Assembly (NCBI RefSeq): GCF_004912135.1
Contig: NZ_STGU01000008.1
Coordinates: 62,001-126,000 of the forward strand
Length of the DNA stretch: 64,000 nucleotides
Direction: 5' to 3'
From: Rhizobium rosettiformans W3
Lineage (GTDB): Bacteria > Pseudomonadota > Alphaproteobacteria > Rhizobiales > Rhizobiaceae
Position numbers and translations under genes: made by a program. A model generated the notes under the pieces. It had not been told where the DNA came from and did no database searches. It saw nothing but the letters and a program-made list of their open reading frames with translations. Shown here piece by piece: positions 35,686-43,522 of this stretch (position 1 is its first letter; each line of letters begins with the position of its first letter).

Positions 35686-37149
35686 TCATGAATCCGCACT
35701 GAAATTCAATTGGCAACCCGGGTTCATGATGCCGGCGGGATCGACCGCTTGCTTGATCGCCGTCAGCAGCTGCAGCTGCGTTGCCGGCACGCGCGCTAGA
35801 AAATCCGCCTTCTTGAGGCGACCGATACCGTGCTCCGCGCTGATCGAGCCTTCGAAGCCATCGAGCACCTCGTTGACAACAGCCTTGGCCGCATAGATCC
35901 GCTCAGCAACCTCTTCCTGCGTCAGGCCGCTCGGCGGCAGCACGTTGAGATGCACATTGCCATCGCCTACATGGCCATAGGACACGCAGAGGCAATCGGG
36001 CAGTTGAGCGAAAATGGCCGCCTCCGCTTTCTCGACGAACTCCGGAAGGCGCGACAAGGGCACGGAAACATCCGTTCGCAGATGCGCTCCGCGTTTTGCC
36101 TGCCCTTCGTTCATGCCCTCCCGGAAGAGCCAGAGATTGCGCGCCTGGTTACGAGAGGCCGCGATGACCCCGTCGAGCACCAGCCCATCTTCCATGACCC
36201 CTTCGAGGAAGCGGTGCATGAGATCGTCGATGTCGACAAGGCCGGATCCCGAAATCTCGAGCAGTACATAGGCGGGATAGTCGCCAGGCATCGGCAGCTG
36301 AAGATCCGGGATCGCCTCCTGCGCCAGAGTAAAGGCCATGGGCGGCATGAACTCGAACGCCGACATGAGATCGCAGCAGTCGCGCCGGGCGCGTCGATAA
36401 AGCGTGATCGCGTCGGAAAGCGCACCAAGGCCCAGCAAAGCGGTCGCAACCTTCTCGGCCGGCGGCATTAGCTTGAAGGAGACGGCCGTGACAATTCCAA
36501 GCGTCCCCTCCGCCCCAATGAACATCTGCTTGAGGTCGATCCCCCGATTGTCCTTCCGCAAGGTCGACAGACCGTCGAAGATCGAACCATCGGGGAGCAC
36601 GACTTCGAGCCCCAGCACGAGTTCGCGGGTCATGCCATAACGCAGGACGTTGATGCCGCCCGCATTGGTGGAGACATTGCCACCGATGCGGCACGATCCC
36701 TGCGCGCCGAGCGCGAGCGGAAAGTAGAGCCCGGCCTCCTCAACCCTGTCTTTGAACTCGGACAGGATGACGCCGGCTTCGACCACGGCCGAGAAGTCAT
36801 CACTATCGATCCGCCGTATCGCCGTCATGCGCTCAAGGCTGATCACGACCTGGCTGCCCGGTCGATCAGGCGTAGCCCCGAGCACGAGACCGGTATTGCC
36901 CCCCTGCGGCACGACCGTCAGGCCTAGCGCGCCGATGGCACGAACCGCCTGAGCCACCTCCTCGGTGTTGCGCGGGCGAACGACGGCAACGGCACCTGTT
37001 GTCACGTCGCCATGCCAGTCACGGCAGTAGCCTTCTACTGCGGGGCCAACCAGCACGAGGTCTGGCCCGAGCTGCTCAATCAGTGCGGATGCGGCAGCCT
37101 CGTCACCAGACTTGAACTCGTTTTCCAAGGTCGTGCTGTCCGCGGTCAT
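35686..37149 (-). CDS. FAD-binding 2-hydroxyacid oxidase/dehydrogenase (GlcD / D-2-hydroxyacid family)
   Basis: The 487-residue product has an FAD-binding PCMH domain (VVPQGGNTGLVLG; QGSCRIGGNVSTNAGG) followed by a FAD-linked oxidase C-terminal domain (SYGHVGDGNVHLNVLP; SAEHGIGRLKK). Family members oxidise glycolate, D-lactate or D-2-hydroxyglutarate. Within this locus it might oxidise glycolate or a related C2-C5 hydroxyacid made during sugar-acid breakdown; the substrate cannot be read from sequence. It starts the leftward unit that includes the GntR regulator and is divergent from the denD-like gene. Confidence 0.85.
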   Translation of the reverse strand: MTADSTTLENEFKSGDEAAASALIEQLGPDLVLVGPAVEGYCRDWHGDVTTGAVAVVRPRNTEEVAQAVRAIGALGLTVVPQGGNTGLVLGATPDRPGSQVVISLERMTAIRRIDSDDFSAVVEAGVILSEFKDRVEEAGLYFPLALGAQGSCRIGGNVSTNAGGINVLRYGMTRELVLGLEVVLPDGSIFDGLSTLRKDNRGIDLKQMFIGAEGTLGIVTAVSFKLMPPAEKVATALLGLGALSDAITLYRRARRDCCDLMSAFEFMPPMAFTLAQEAIPDLQLPMPGDYPAYVLLEISGSGLVDIDDLMHRFLEGVMEDGLVLDGVIAASRNQARNLWLFREGMNEGQAKRGAHLRTDVSVPLSRLPEFVEKAEAAIFAQLPDCLCVSYGHVGDGNVHLNVLPPSGLTQEEVAERIYAAKAVVNEVLDGFEGSISAEHGIGRLKKADFLARVPATQLQLLTAIKQAVDPAGIMNPGCQLNFSADS

Positions 37150-37211
37150 TGTCAGTCCCCCAACCGGCCAACGAGCCGGAGATCAAGAATTCGGTTTTCA
37201 TCCGGATGATA

Positions 37212-37232
37212 TAAGGTTATCAGACAACCTTA
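37212..37232. promoter_or_regulatory. Candidate GntR operator, site 2 (between FAD oxidase and denD-like gene)
   Basis: A 21-bp palindrome with a single mismatch, centred on base 37222 (left arm TAAGGTTATC, right arm GACAACCTTA). Its core GGTTATCAGACAACC differs by one base from GGTTGTCNGACAACC, as does site 1. It lies in the divergent promoter region, about 63 bases upstream of the oxidase start and 73 bases upstream of the denD-like start. Confidence 0.7.
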
Positions 37233-37304
37233 CAAATGGTTTTTGCAAATGGCCCTTGTGTTGACGCACGCAGGGTCGAACAATGAGACGGGAGGAGACG
37301 GTTT

Positions 37305-38288
37305 ATGCATATTCTGGTGATTGGAGCGGCTGGCATGGTCGGGCGCAAGCTCGCACAGCGGCTGACGCGCGACGGAGAACTGCAGGGGCAGCAGATCACC
37401 GCCATGACGCTGGCGGATGTCGTTGCTGCCGAGCCTCCGGTCGGTTTCACCGGCAAGGTGACGATCGAGACCGTAGACCTGTCCGAACCCGCGGCTTCGG
37501 AGAAGTTGATCGCGGGCCGCCCGGACGTCATTTTCCACCTCGCGGCGATCGTCTCCGGCGAGGCGGAACTCGATTTTGAAAAGGGCTACCAGATCAATCT
37601 GGATGGCACGCGTTATCTCTTCGAGGCGATCCGCCATGCACATATGGCCGATGGATTCCGGCCGCGCGTGGTCTTCACATCCTCGATTGCCGTCGTTGGG
37701 GCGCCTCTCCCCTACCCCATTCCGGACGAGTTCCACACCACGCCGCTCACCAGCTATGGCACCCAGAAGGCGATCTGCGAGCTGCTGCTTTCCGACTATT
37801 CCCGCAAGGGCTTCTTTGACGGGATCGGCATCCGGCTGCCGACCATCTGCATTCGTCCTGGCAAGCCGAACAAGGCTGCCTCCGGCTTCTTCTCCAACAT
37901 CCTGCGCGAACCACTGGTCGGTCAGGAAGCCATCCTGCCGGTAACAGAGGATGTCCGCCACTGGCACGCCTCTCCGCGCTCCGCCGTAGGCTTCCTCATT
38001 CACAGTGCCAACATGGATCTGGAACAGGTCGGCCCGCGTCGCAATCTGTCGATGCCGGGCCTTAGCGCAACGGTCGGCGAACAGATTGAAGCGCTGCGCC
38101 GTGTTGCCGGCGAAAAAGCCGTCAAGCTGATCCGCCATGAACCCGATGAGATGATCATGCGCATCTGCGCCGGTTGGGCTCCAGGCTTCGAAGCGACGCG
38201 CGCCCGGGCGCTCGGCTTCACCGCCGAAAGCTCCTTTGATGAGATCATCAAGGTTCACATCGAAGACGAGCTGGGAGGCAAGCTTTGA
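37305..38288 (+). CDS. DenD-like NAD-dependent sugar-acid dehydrogenase (epimerase fold)
   Basis: The 327-residue product has an extended-SDR Rossmann start HILVIGAAGMVGRKLAQRL, a catalytic Ser in FTSSIAVVG and the YxxxK pair in TSYGTQKAICELL. Overall it resembles D-erythronate dehydrogenase DenD. DenD oxidises D-erythronate at C2; here the substrate may be erythronate or a pentonate-derived acid. GGAGG is 9 bases before the ATG. It leads a three-gene unit and its stop overlaps the TTG start of the next gene. Confidence 0.75.
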   Translation: MHILVIGAAGMVGRKLAQRLTRDGELQGQQITAMTLADVVAAEPPVGFTGKVTIETVDLSEPAASEKLIAGRPDVIFHLAAIVSGEAELDFEKGYQINLDGTRYLFEAIRHAHMADGFRPRVVFTSSIAVVGAPLPYPIPDEFHTTPLTSYGTQKAICELLLSDYSRKGFFDGIGIRLPTICIRPGKPNKAASGFFSNILREPLVGQEAILPVTEDVRHWHASPRSAVGFLIHSANMDLEQVGPRRNLSMPGLSATVGEQIEALRRVAGEKAVKLIRHEPDEMIMRICAGWAPGFEATRARALGFTAESSFDEIIKVHIEDELGGKL

Positions 38289-39178
38289 ACGCAGCTGGCA
38301 AGAAGAAGATCGCCTTCCTCGGTACGGGGCTCATGGGTGCGCCGATGGCGCGCCGCCTGCTCGGCGCAGGATTCCCCGTCACGGTCTGGAACCGCGATAT
38401 AGCCAAGGCCGAGCCCTTGGCCGCCGCCGGCGCGCGACTGGCCAGGGACCCCGCCGAGGCCGTCGATGGCGCGGACGTGGTCTTCACCATGCTGTCGGAT
38501 GGCTCGGCGGTCGAAGACGTTCTGTTCGCCAAAGGTGCTGCCGAGGCGATTTCGCAAGGGGCGACGGTCATCGACACCTCGTCGATTGCGCCCCCTGTGG
38601 CAAAGGATCACGCGAAACGGCTTGCCGACCTCGGTATCGCCCATGTTGACGCTCCCGTCTCGGGTGGCGTCGTCGGTGCAGAGGCGGGCTCGCTTGCCAT
38701 CATGGCGGGCGGTGATGCCGCCGTGATCCAGGGCCTCGCAGAAGTCTTCGCGCCCCTTGGCCGGGTCACCCATGTCGGCCCCTCCGGCGCAGGGCAGATC
38801 TGCAAGCTCGCCAACCAGCAGATCGTCGCCATCACGATCGGCGCCGTGGCGGAAGCCATGATGCTGGTGGAGGCCGGCGGTGCATCGCGCGAGAAGTTTC
38901 GCGAGGCGATCCGCGGCGGTTTTGCCGAAAGCCGGATCCTGGAACTACACGGTCAGCGCATGGTCGAGCGCCGCTTCGAACCGGGCGGCCCCTCGCGCCT
39001 GCAGCTGAAGGACCTGAACACCGTAGCGTCGATGGCCGAGACCTATGGTCTGGAGCTTCCGTTGACTGCGGACGTTCGCGCCGCCTTCGACACCTTCGTG
39101 CAGGCGGGCAATGGCGAACTCGATCACAGCGCGCTACTGCTCCACCTCGAAAAGATCAACCACCGCAAAGGTGCCTGA
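38285..39178 (+). CDS. NAD(P)-dependent hydroxyacid dehydrogenase (3-hydroxyisobutyrate / tartronate-semialdehyde reductase family)
   Basis: The 297-residue product has the dinucleotide motif FLGTGLMGAPMA, the substrate loop DAPVSGGVVGAEAGSL and catalytic Lys in GQICKLANQQ. Family members include GarR, LtnD and YihU, which act on 2-hydroxy-3-oxopropionate, L-threonate or similar C3-C4 acids. The start is TTG 38285, overlapping the previous stop (TTGA) and preceded by GGGAGG about 6 bases upstream, so the TTG is well supported. The precise substrate is unknown. Confidence 0.82.
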   Translation: MNAAGKKKIAFLGTGLMGAPMARRLLGAGFPVTVWNRDIAKAEPLAAAGARLARDPAEAVDGADVVFTMLSDGSAVEDVLFAKGAAEAISQGATVIDTSSIAPPVAKDHAKRLADLGIAHVDAPVSGGVVGAEAGSLAIMAGGDAAVIQGLAEVFAPLGRVTHVGPSGAGQICKLANQQIVAITIGAVAEAMMLVEAGGASREKFREAIRGGFAESRILELHGQRMVERRFEPGGPSRLQLKDLNTVASMAETYGLELPLTADVRAAFDTFVQAGNGELDHSALLLHLEKINHRKGA

Positions 39179-39179
39179 G

Positions 39180-40964
39180 ATGACTGAGACTGAAAAGCCG
39201 AAACGCCGCCTTCGCTCCCAGGACTGGTTCGACAATCCCGACCATCTCGACATGACCGCGCTCTATCTCGAGCGCTTCATGAACTATGGCACGACGCCGG
39301 AAGAGCTGCGCTCGGGCAAGCCGATCATCGGCATTGCCCAATCGGGATCCGACATCAACCCCTGCAACCGGCATCACCTGGAGCTGGCCAAGCGCGTCCG
39401 AGACGGCATTCGCGATGCAGGCGGCATCCCCATCGAGTTCCCCTCGCACCCGCTTTTCGAGAACTGTAAGCGACCGACGGCCGCGCTTGACCGCAACCTC
39501 GCCTATCTCGGGCTTGTGGAACTGCTTTATGGCTATCCCTTCGATGGTGTCGTACTGACGACTGGATGCGACAAGACCACGCCATCGGCGCTGATGGCCG
39601 CATCCACCGTGGACATACCGGCCATCGTCCTGTCGGGCGGCCCCATGCTCGATGGATGGCATGATGGCGAACTCGTTGGCTCTGGCACGGTCATCTGGAG
39701 ATCGCGTCGCAAGTACGCGGCCGGCGAAATCAGCCGCGAGGAGTTTCTTGAACGCGCCCTCGATTCAGCTCCCTCCCCCGGCCATTGCAACACCATGGGC
39801 ACCGCGTCGACCATGAACGCGATGGCAGAGGCCCTCGGCATGTCGCTCACCGGCTGCGCGGCCATTCCGGCAGCCTATCGCGAGCGCGGACAGATGGCCT
39901 ATCGCACCGGCAAGCGCGCCGTTGAACTTGTTCTCGAGGACATTCGCCCATCCGACATTCTGACGCGCGAAGCCTTCCTGAACGCCATCCGCGTCAACTC
40001 GGCGATCGGCGGCTCGACCAATGCCCAGCCCCATCTGATGGCCATGGCCAAGCATGCCGGCGTCGAGCTTCTGCCGGAGGATTGGCAGGTTCACGGATAT
40101 GACATCCCGCTGCTGGCCAATGTGCAGCCCGCAGGCGCCTATCTCGGGGAGCGCTTCCATCGTGCCGGTGGCGTACCGGCCATCATGTGGGAGTTGATGC
40201 AGGCCGGCAAGATCGATGCGACCTGTCGCACGGTGAGTGGCCGGACCATGGCCGAAAACCTGGAGGGTCGGGAGGCAACGGACCGCGAGGTGATCAAGCC
40301 CTACAACGAGCCGATGCGTGAACGCGCCGGTTTCGTGGTGCTGAAGGGCAATCTCTTCGACTTCGCCATCATGAAGACCAGCGTCATCTCCGAAGGCTTC
40401 CGTCAGCGTTATCTTCAGGAAAAGGGTCGCGAGGGGATCTTCGAGGGCCGCGCCATCGTCTTTGACGGTTCGGAGGATTATCATCACCGAATCAACGACC
40501 CGGCGCTCGAGATCGACGAAGACTGCATCCTCGTCATCCGAGGTGCCGGTCCTCTCGGCTGGCCCGGCTCGGCCGAAGTGGTGAACATGCAGCCGCCGGA
40601 CCACCTCATCAAGCGCGGCATCCTGAGCCTGCCGACCATCGGCGACGGTCGCCAGTCCGGCACCGCCGACAGCCCATCGATCCTCAACGCCTCCCCGGAA
40701 AGCGCGGCTGGAGGTGGTCTGGCCTGGGTGCGAACCGGTGACATGATCCGGATCGACCTCAACCAGGGACGCTGCGACATGCTGGTGGACGACACCGAGA
40801 TCGCCAGAAGACAGGCGGAAGGCATACCGCCCATTCCGAAGGATGCAACGCCCTGGCAGCGGCTCTATCGCCAGACGGTGACTCAGCTCGCCGACGGCGC
40901 GACCATCAGGGACGCGGACGAATTTCGGCAGATTTCGAAGACGCCGCCGCGGCACAATCACTGA
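39180..40964 (+). CDS. xylD: Pentonate dehydratase of the IlvD/EDD family, D-xylonate dehydratase-like
   Basis: The 594-residue protein shows the three cluster cysteines expected for this class: Cys 62 (NPCNRHH), Cys 130 (TTGCDKTTP) and Cys 203 (GHCNTMGTAS). A conserved SGTADSPSILNASPE segment and the C-terminus PRHNH match what I recall for Caulobacter XylD. These iron-sulfur and Mg enzymes turn D-xylonate or L-arabinonate into the 2-keto-3-deoxy acid. It starts one base after the previous stop. The upstream in-frame extension overlaps the preceding gene. The locus also has a XylX-like dehydratase, but no alpha-ketoglutarate semialdehyde dehydrogenase is visible here. Confidence 0.85.
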   Translation: MTETEKPKRRLRSQDWFDNPDHLDMTALYLERFMNYGTTPEELRSGKPIIGIAQSGSDINPCNRHHLELAKRVRDGIRDAGGIPIEFPSHPLFENCKRPTAALDRNLAYLGLVELLYGYPFDGVVLTTGCDKTTPSALMAASTVDIPAIVLSGGPMLDGWHDGELVGSGTVIWRSRRKYAAGEISREEFLERALDSAPSPGHCNTMGTASTMNAMAEALGMSLTGCAAIPAAYRERGQMAYRTGKRAVELVLEDIRPSDILTREAFLNAIRVNSAIGGSTNAQPHLMAMAKHAGVELLPEDWQVHGYDIPLLANVQPAGAYLGERFHRAGGVPAIMWELMQAGKIDATCRTVSGRTMAENLEGREATDREVIKPYNEPMRERAGFVVLKGNLFDFAIMKTSVISEGFRQRYLQEKGREGIFEGRAIVFDGSEDYHHRINDPALEIDEDCILVIRGAGPLGWPGSAEVVNMQPPDHLIKRGILSLPTIGDGRQSGTADSPSILNASPESAAGGGLAWVRTGDMIRIDLNQGRCDMLVDDTEIARRQAEGIPPIPKDATPWQRLYRQTVTQLADGATIRDADEFRQISKTPPRHNH

Positions 40965-40970
40965 TATTCT

Positions 40971-40994
40971 GGCGCACGCTCGACGGTGTGCGCC
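40971..40994 (+). terminator. Possible terminator after xylD-like gene
   Basis: 7-bp stem GGCGCAC (40971-40977) / GTGCGCC (40988-40994) six bases after the stop codon. There is no T-run, so it may be rho-assisted or only stabilise the 3' end. Confidence 0.35.
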
Positions 40995-41091
40995 GGAAAA
41001 CCTATGCAAAATCAGGGTTAAAATCCGTCTCATCGGGAACCGTCTCCAGACAATTACATTCTCCTGTCACCAGACGACGATGGAGATCCCG

Positions 41092-41778
41092 ATGAAACCC
41101 GTTCTACAACTGCTCGCAGCTTCAGCCCTTTCGGCCGGCATGGTGATCGGTGGCGTGGTTCTCGCATCCGCGGCACTCGCCCCGGAGGAAAAGCCCCGTC
41201 AGTTTGCGGGCATGTATGTCGACGGCCTTTGGACGACGAAACCCGTCCGGATCGACAGGAACGCGCAGAACCTGGAGCGCCTCCCGCCCCGTTACGCCAG
41301 CCATGTGGTCATGAGCGAGCCGACGGAGCCGGTCGTCGAAACGGCCTCCGCTGCGGCAGACACAGATCAGGATCTAGCGGATCTCTCGTCCAGGGTGGCC
41401 GAAATCGATCTCATCTCGACGAGTGCGCTGGATGATGCAGGCTCGGACATGGCCAGTGTCCTGCCGCAGCAGCATGTCGCCTGGTGCTCGGCCCGCTATC
41501 GCTCCTATGATTCGACCGACAACACCTATCACAGCTACAGCGGCGAGATTCGTGACTGCACGTCACCCTACCAGACGGGCGTCACGGCAGGCATCGATGA
41601 AGGTGAGGCAGAATTGCTGACCGTCAGCAATGAACCGGCATCGTCCAATGCCTATGCCGTGCAGGGCGATCACATCGCAAACTGCATGCAGCGCTACCGC
41701 TCGTACCGCCCATCCGACAACACGTATCAGCCCTATGGCGGCGGCCCGCGCCGGCAGTGCGAACTCGCATCGTTCTGA
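41092..41778 (+). CDS. Exported protein with two BA14K-type motifs
   Basis: 228 residues. The N-terminus is a signal peptide or anchor (about 5-30). The middle is acidic and low in structure. Two copies of the BA14K pattern follow: HVAWCSARYRSYDSTDNTY with a later Cys, and HIANCMQRYRSYRPSDNTY with a later Cys. BA14K proteins (Brucella immunoreactive 14-kDa family) are small periplasmic or surface proteins of Rhizobiales with lectin-like reports; most have a single motif. The ATG 41092 follows GGAG by 6 bases and is preferred over the ATG at 41080. Confidence 0.75.
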   Translation: MKPVLQLLAASALSAGMVIGGVVLASAALAPEEKPRQFAGMYVDGLWTTKPVRIDRNAQNLERLPPRYASHVVMSEPTEPVVETASAAADTDQDLADLSSRVAEIDLISTSALDDAGSDMASVLPQQHVAWCSARYRSYDSTDNTYHSYSGEIRDCTSPYQTGVTAGIDEGEAELLTVSNEPASSNAYAVQGDHIANCMQRYRSYRPSDNTYQPYGGGPRRQCELASF

Positions 41779-41788
41779 TGTAAGGCAC

Positions 41789-42190
41789 TTATGAGCTTGA
41801 AAGGATGAGACCTGGGGGCGGAGTGACACTGTCCCCGCCGGCGACTGCTTCGGAGATATAGCTCAGAGCATTCTGCAGGCCGTTCATCGTATAGGGTTTC
41901 TCGATCGCCCCGATCGCCCCGACAAAATCCTCCGGGATCCGCTTGATATTGCCGGTGACAAAGACGAAGGGGACATCCTTGTCCGCCAGCCGTCGACCGA
42001 TGTCGATGCCGGTTGGCCCGTCGCTCAGATGCACGTCCACGAACGCGAAGTCCGGTTCACCTTCATCGATGATGTCGAAAGCTGCCTTGCGCGAAGCGGC
42101 AATTCCCACGACCTCGTGGCCGGCCGCCTCGACTTCGAGTTCCAGTTCGAGGGCAAGCAGCGCCTCGTCCTCGACAATCATAATCTTCAA
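41789..42190 (-). CDS. Single-domain response regulator
   Basis: The 133-residue receiver domain has no output domain: acidic pair E7-D8, phosphoacceptor Asp 52 in AFVDVHLSDG, Thr in FVFVTGN, and Lys in EKPY. Its start overlaps the stop of the LOV kinase (ATGA), so the two are probably made together. Receivers of this type with HisKA_2 kinases often act as phosphate sinks or relays in the general stress response of Rhizobiales; that role is inference here. Confidence 0.88.
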   Translation of the reverse strand: MKIMIVEDEALLALELELEVEAAGHEVVGIAASRKAAFDIIDEGEPDFAFVDVHLSDGPTGIDIGRRLADKDVPFVFVTGNIKRIPEDFVGAIGAIEKPYTMNGLQNALSYISEAVAGGDSVTPPPGLILSSS

Positions 42191-43314
42191 GCGTCTGCTT
42201 CCTTCATTTCTTCGACCAGCATCGTCACCAGCACATCGGTCCGGTGGCCTTCCACCTCCCGTACGATCTTCGCGCCGAGCTGCTTGGCACAGGTCTCGAG
42301 CATCAGCTTGCCAAACGCCTCTTCTTCCGGGTTGACGGAGACCGGGGTGACCGTGTCGGTCACCCGGATCAGGAAGTGCCCATTCGTCCGCCTGACCTGC
42401 AGGTAAATATCGCCTCCGCCATCGCTCAGCCCTCGACGCACGGCATCGAGGACGAGTTCGTTGATGATCAGCGCGAGTGGCGATGCCTTGACCGCAGGAA
42501 CAAGCACCGGCGAGAGATCGACGATGACCCGGATATCGTCCCGTTTCAGAGCGCCCACGAGATCCTCTATCAGATCCTTGGCGAAATCCGACACATCGAA
42601 ACGCCCAAGATCGGCGCTGGTGAAGAGCTTACGCTGAACAGTGCTGAGCGCTTCGACGCGGTTCAGAACGGAAAAGAGTGTCCGCTTGACGAGATCCGTC
42701 TCGGACATCCGCGCTTGGAGCTTCACGATGGACGCGATGGTCAGAAGGTTGTTTTTGACCCGGTGGTCCACCTCATGAACGAGGAGCGTCTTTGCCTTCA
42801 GGGCCTCCGAGAGGTCATGGGTCCGTCTGGCAACTTCCCGTTCTGCGGAATTGCGTGCCTCGGCGAGGTCGTTCTCCTTGCTCTTGATCGTGGTGAAATC
42901 GAGCTGGGATGCAAAGAAATAGATGACATCACCGTTCGCGTCGCGCACCGGGCTCACAAAGAGCGCGTTCCAGAACGAGCTTCCATCCTTGCGATAGTTC
43001 AGGATATCGATGGAAATATCCCGCTCGTCGGCAATCGCTTCCCGCAATTGAGCGACGGCATTCCGGTCCGTCTCCGGGCCCTGCAGAAGGCGGCAGTTGC
43101 GCCCGATCAGCTCGTCCCGGCTATATCCGGTGAGCTTGGCAAACGCCTCGTTGCAGAAGATGATCGGGTTGTCTGGCTGCTGCGGATCGGTGATCAGCAT
43201 CGGCATGCGCGTCGCCTTGAAGGCCGCGGCAAACGGATCTTCCGATGGATGGGAGGCGAGGAGGCGGTCGCCGGCGTCTTGAGCGTCACGCCGCGAAGAG
43301 TTTTGATCTGACAT
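42187..43314 (-). CDS. LOV-domain (blue-light) histidine kinase
   Basis: 375 residues. An N-terminal LOV domain (about 33-145) carries the flavin-adduct cysteine Cys 74 in GRNCRLLQG. The other LOV landmarks are ILNYRKDGSSFWNALFVSPV and the Gln of FFASQLD. A short helix links to a HisKA_2 kinase with phosphoacceptor His 184 in EVDHRVKNNLLT and an ATPase N-box INELVLDAV. The layout resembles Brucella LOV-HK. It should bind FMN and respond to blue light, provided the cysteine reacts. No membrane segment is seen. The cognate regulator is encoded directly downstream. Confidence 0.9.
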   Translation of the reverse strand: MSDQNSSRRDAQDAGDRLLASHPSEDPFAAAFKATRMPMLITDPQQPDNPIIFCNEAFAKLTGYSRDELIGRNCRLLQGPETDRNAVAQLREAIADERDISIDILNYRKDGSSFWNALFVSPVRDANGDVIYFFASQLDFTTIKSKENDLAEARNSAEREVARRTHDLSEALKAKTLLVHEVDHRVKNNLLTIASIVKLQARMSETDLVKRTLFSVLNRVEALSTVQRKLFTSADLGRFDVSDFAKDLIEDLVGALKRDDIRVIVDLSPVLVPAVKASPLALIINELVLDAVRRGLSDGGGDIYLQVRRTNGHFLIRVTDTVTPVSVNPEEEAFGKLMLETCAKQLGAKIVREVEGHRTDVLVTMLVEEMKEADA

Positions 43315-43522
43315 TCACACCACTGTCCTGGAGCAGGCTGCTGAAGTGAATGACCGACCTTGAGAAAAGTTCCGGCTCTTCGCAGTTTTTTTTGGATGCG
43401 ATGAATTCGGCCCTCTGAACCTCCTCCCCATATAAGGGATGACTAGAACAATAGACAGGGGCACCTGTTTAGCCTATCTGACATAACAAGCCGAAATCGC
43501 GCAGTTCAGGGCAGCAGGATTG

